Shown here: positions 61,452 to 64,000 of the stretch, piece after piece
Numbering within the stretch: the stretch's first letter is position 1
How the letters are laid out: each line of letters begins with the position of its first letter
Assembly (NCBI RefSeq): GCF_900312815.1
Contig: NZ_OMPE01000007.1
Location: forward strand, 611,424 to 675,423
From: Aquimarina sp. AU474
Lineage (GTDB): Bacteria > Bacteroidota > Bacteroidia > Flavobacteriales > Flavobacteriaceae
DNA length: 64,000 nt
Reading direction: 5' to 3'
Made by a program: the position numbers and the translations under genes
The notes under the pieces: model-generated
Database searches by the model: none
Seen by the model: the letters and a program-made list of their open reading frames with translations, nothing else
What the model was told of the DNA's origin: nothing

Positions 61452-64000
61452 TTAATTATTGATATATAAGAATCCAGCTTTCTGCTTAAGAATACCACTT
61501 GCATTTTCATATTCTAAAACATAATAATAGGTGCCAACTGGTAACTTATCATTCTTAGATACTGTAGTTCTTCCTTCACTAATTCCAACAAAGAATCTCG
61601 CTCCTGGTTGCTCATACCCATCTTGGTCAAATACCAGTACTCCCCATCTATTGAAAATTCGCAATGTATTCTTAGGGAAATTACTTAGTCCAACTATTCT
61701 AAATTCATCATTTACTCCATCTCCATTAGGACTTAGACCTGTATAGACTACAATTTCACCATCTGATACGATAACCGTTACAGTTTCATCTTCAAAATCA
61801 CCATCATTATCCAAATCAACGTCGGTATCATTTAATGGATCATCAGACACATCAGTAACATCTATACCATTAGGATCTTGTCCTGTTACTGTAGCTTGAT
61901 TCGTTACGCTACCAGAAAGTAAATTCTCTTCAGTCAAAATATATGTAGCACTAAAACTATCATTATCTACCTCTCCCGCAGCAAGATCAATCGGACCTCC
62001 TTCTATTACAATTCCTGGTAATGGATCTGCAAGAACAATATTTGTAATATCTACATTACCCGTATTTTCTACAATGAATTCATATCTAATTTCATCTCCA
62101 GCGTTTGCAACTCCATCATTATTGGCATCAACATATATACCAGTTTTTCTTAAATCTAAATTTGGTAATTGCTCAATCATAGTAATTGTTGGATCATTCG
62201 TAGGATTACCATCATTATCTTCGTCTACTGTTTCATCTCCACTATCTGATACATCAACAACATCATTTCCGGTTGGATCTTGTCCTATTACCGTTGCACT
62301 ATTCATAACTTCACCAAAATTGATATCTGCTTGAGTTATGGCATATGTTGCTGTTGCAGTTCCTGACTCATTAGGTGCTAATGTACTTGGAGTAATTGCC
62401 AAACTTACACTTCCTGTTAAAGGATCATCTATTGTAATATTATCAATTACAACATTTCCAATATTTGCAACAGTGAATGTATACGTAATTACATCATCAA
62501 CCTGAGTTCCATCAATCTCAGAAGTCTTTATTAAAGACAGGAGAGGGTTCGCAACTTCTCCAACTGTTACCGTTACTGTAGCAGTATCGCAGCTTGGAGG
62601 CGTGTCATCATCACAAAGTGTATATGTAAATGTATCATCTCCTACAAAACCTGTTGGTGGTGTATATGTAAATGTACCATCTCCATTATTTACTACCGTA
62701 CCTCCATTTGTGCTCGTTACATCAAAAGCTGTAATAGTTGCATTGTCTACAACAGTGTCATTGTCTAATACATTACCTGTAGTAACTGGTGTATCTTCTG
62801 TGGTAGTTACGGTATCATCTACTGCTACTGGGTTACCCTCATCTCCTACAGTTATTGTAACTGTTGCCGTAGAACAACTTGGTGGAGTATCATCATCACA
62901 AAGTGTGTATGTAAACGTATCATCTCCTACAAATCCAACAGGTGGGGTATACGTAAATGTACCATCTCCATTATTTACTACTGTACCTCCATTTGTGCTG
63001 GTTGTATCAAAAGCTGTAATGGTAGCATTATCAATAACAGTATCATTATCTAATACATTACCTGTAGTTACTGGTGTATCTTCTGTGGTAGTAACAGTAT
63101 CATCGACTGCTACTGGATCACCTGCATCACCAACAGTTACGGTAACCGTTGCTGTGGAACAAGTTGGTGGAATATCATCATCACAAAGCGTATATGTAAA
63201 TGTATCATCTCCTACAAATCCAACAGGTGGAGTATACGTAAATGTACCATCTCCATTATTTAACACCGTACCTCCATTTGTACTTGTTGCATCGAAGGCT
63301 GTTATGGTAGCATTGTCTATAACAGTATCATTAGTTAACACATTACCTGTAGTCACTGGCGTATCTTCTGTTGTGCTAGCTGTATCATCAACTGCTATTG
63401 GATTGCCAGTATCATTTACAGTAATATTAACAGTTGCTGTAACAGTACTACCGTCAACATCTGTGATAGTGTAAGTAAAACTATCTGTACCACTAAATCC
63501 TACATCCGGTACGTATTGGAAAACACCATCGCTTACCTCAGTTACTGTACCATTACTTGGACCGGTAGCCAGTGCAAAATCATCTCCATCGCCTCCATCA
63601 CCACCAATATTGTCATTGGTCGAAACATCGATCTGATTGGCAACTCCTGCAGTACTATCCTCATCAACGGTTAAACTATCATCGTTAGCTGTTGGACTAT
63701 CATCAACACTCGTTACATCAAAAGTAACCGTAGCCGTATCTGTATCTCCATCTGCATCCTCAATCTCATAGGTGATCGTTACTGGACCATTATAGTCTAA
63801 GGCTGGTGTAAAGTCAATCGTATCATCTGTAGGATCATTCGGGGTACCTCCATTATTCACTACGGCAGTTCCTACTGTCGCTGGAATAGCAGTTACATTG
63901 ATTGTTCCAGTACTTGGACCATCGCCTCCAAAACTATCATTGCCTAATACTGCAATGTTAGTCGTTCCACTATCCTCTGCAACATCGGCAGGTGTATCAT
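61452..64000 (-). CDS. Giant repetitive surface adhesin with T9SS type B sorting domain (5' truncated by window edge)
   Basis: The frame is open through the right edge, so the true start lies outside; 848 residues are visible. In order from the N-terminal side come VCBS/Ig-like repeats (NDSFGGDGPSTGTINV, then DVTSVDDSPTANDD), three near-identical 95-residue repeats (each NPVAVDDT-like with a Cys pair LCDDDTPPSC), then two DUF11-like domains (ITYTFTVANIGNV, IRYEFIVENTGNV). The protein ends in a gliding-motility-associated C-terminal domain (TGLSPNGDGVNDEFRI, IFNRWGVLVFDQDGYE, LPVGTYYYVLEYENASG). It should be secreted by T9SS and act as a surface adhesin with PorP/SprF and PorE downstream. Confidence 0.93.
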   Translation of the reverse strand, partial: DTPADVAEDSGTTNIAVLGNDSFGGDGPSTGTINVTAIPATVGTAVVNNGGTPNDPTDDTIDFTPALDYNGPVTITYEIEDADGDTDTATVTFDVTSVDDSPTANDDSLTVDEDSTAGVANQIDVSTNDNIGGDGGDGDDFALATGPSNGTVTEVSDGVFQYVPDVGFSGTDSFTYTITDVDGSTVTATVNITVNDTGNPIAVDDTASTTEDTPVTTGNVLTNDTVIDNATITAFDATSTNGGTVLNNGDGTFTYTPPVGFVGDDTFTYTLCDDDIPPTCSTATVTVTVGDAGDPVAVDDTVTTTEDTPVTTGNVLDNDTVIDNATITAFDTTSTNGGTVVNNGDGTFTYTPPVGFVGDDTFTYTLCDDDTPPSCSTATVTITVGDEGNPVAVDDTVTTTEDTPVTTGNVLDNDTVVDNATITAFDVTSTNGGTVVNNGDGTFTYTPPTGFVGDDTFTYTLCDDDTPPSCDTATVTVTVGEVANPLLSLIKTSEIDGTQVDDVITYTFTVANIGNVVIDNITIDDPLTGSVSLAITPSTLAPNESGTATATYAITQADINFGEVMNSATVIGQDPTGNDVVDVSDSGDETVDEDNDGNPTNDPTITMIEQLPNLDLRKTGIYVDANNDGVANAGDEIRYEFIVENTGNVDITNIVLADPLPGIVIEGGPIDLAAGEVDNDSFSATYILTEENLLSGSVTNQATVTGQDPNGIDVTDVSDDPLNDTDVDLDNDGDFEDETVTVIVSDGEIVVYTGLSPNGDGVNDEFRIVGLSNFPKNTLRIFNRWGVLVFDQDGYEQPGARFFVGISEGRTTVSKNDKLPVGTYYYVLEYENASGILKQKAGFLYINN
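62550..63404 (-). repeat. Three tandem 285-bp repeats inside the adhesin gene
   Basis: The units lie at 63120-63404, 62835-63119 and 62550-62834, each encoding 95 residues that begin [ND]P[VI]AVDDT and hold TFTYTP, GDDTFTYTLCDDD and CSTATVT. The last two units differ at few positions. Recombination or slippage could change the copy number, and assemblies of this gene can be collapsed here. Confidence 0.95.

Noticed and set aside
62550..63404. CRISPR-like appearance of regular repeats
   Set aside because: Units are 285 bp without spacers and encode one protein frame continuously.
62602..63474. Long plus-strand open frame of 290 codons across the adhesin repeats
   Set aside because: It is an antisense shadow of the 285-bp repeats. 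Its translation is low-complexity Val/Ser/Thr and repeats with the same period, and the minus strand carries the recognisable domains.

Overview
The window is chromosomal DNA from a marine-type member of the Flavobacteriaceae (Bacteroidota). The evidence is AT-rich coding sequence, many -7 boxes of the Bacteroidota form TAnnTTTG, type IX secretion (T9SS) sorting domains, PorP/SprF and PorE-like gliding/secretion proteins, TonB-dependent barrels with carboxypeptidase-regulatory N-domains, a cyclophilin-FKBP fusion, and lipoprotein and regulator types usual in this family. The genus is a guess (Aquimarina-like). I saw no phage, insertion sequence, CRISPR array or rRNA. There is one tRNA, tRNA-Thr(UGU).

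Layout. 1-6 kb: the end of an M14 zinc carboxypeptidase, a MEST-like alpha/beta hydrolase overlapping an Mpo1-like gene, a thioredoxin-fold protein, a GNAT acetyltransferase, a YfiT/DinB protein and a two-domain prolyl isomerase. 6-12 kb: the most unusual block. An ECF sigma factor and a membrane anti-sigma-like TPR protein are divergent from a lipoprotein, a membrane-anchored TPR-CHAT protease and a paralogue of the lipoprotein. A RiPP precursor with a double-Gly leader and a seven-Cys core follows, with no modification genes nearby. 12-27 kb: housekeeping genes (recQ; kdsD-tatC-AhpD-like-lptB; pssA; lnt; an ABC-F protein; a MacB/LolD-like ATPase; a sodium/solute symporter), plus a secreted C-type-lectin protein without a sorting domain.

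27-42 kb: a TonB-type barrel, fabH, an orphan 78-residue T9SS-sorting-domain protein with its own promoter, a TPR histidine kinase with a LuxR-type response regulator, a TetR regulator with an ABC1 kinase, htpG, and a membrane-anchored LuxR-type regulator next to a second TonB-type barrel. 42-56 kb: secreted or envelope hydrolases (S9 peptidase, astacin lipoprotein, S1/P1 nuclease, alpha/beta hydrolase, M61 peptidase), DoxX-like membrane proteins, an AraC regulator, a DUF819 permease and a DUF4369 lipoprotein. 56-64 kb: tRNA-Thr, a short operon (idi, a PTPS-II-type pterin synthase, a BCP peroxiredoxin, a small conserved protein), then a T9SS type-B adhesin, PorP/SprF and PorE-like operon that runs off the right edge.

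How the genes work together. Much of the window serves the cell envelope: LPS core and transport (kdsD, lptB), phospholipid (pssA), lipoprotein maturation (lnt), Tat export (tatC), T9SS-dependent surface adhesins and TonB-dependent uptake. The sigma/anti-sigma/lipoprotein/CHAT block looks like an envelope-located signalling or proteolysis module. That reading is inferred from gene order, duplicated leaders and predicted topology, not from any known pathway.
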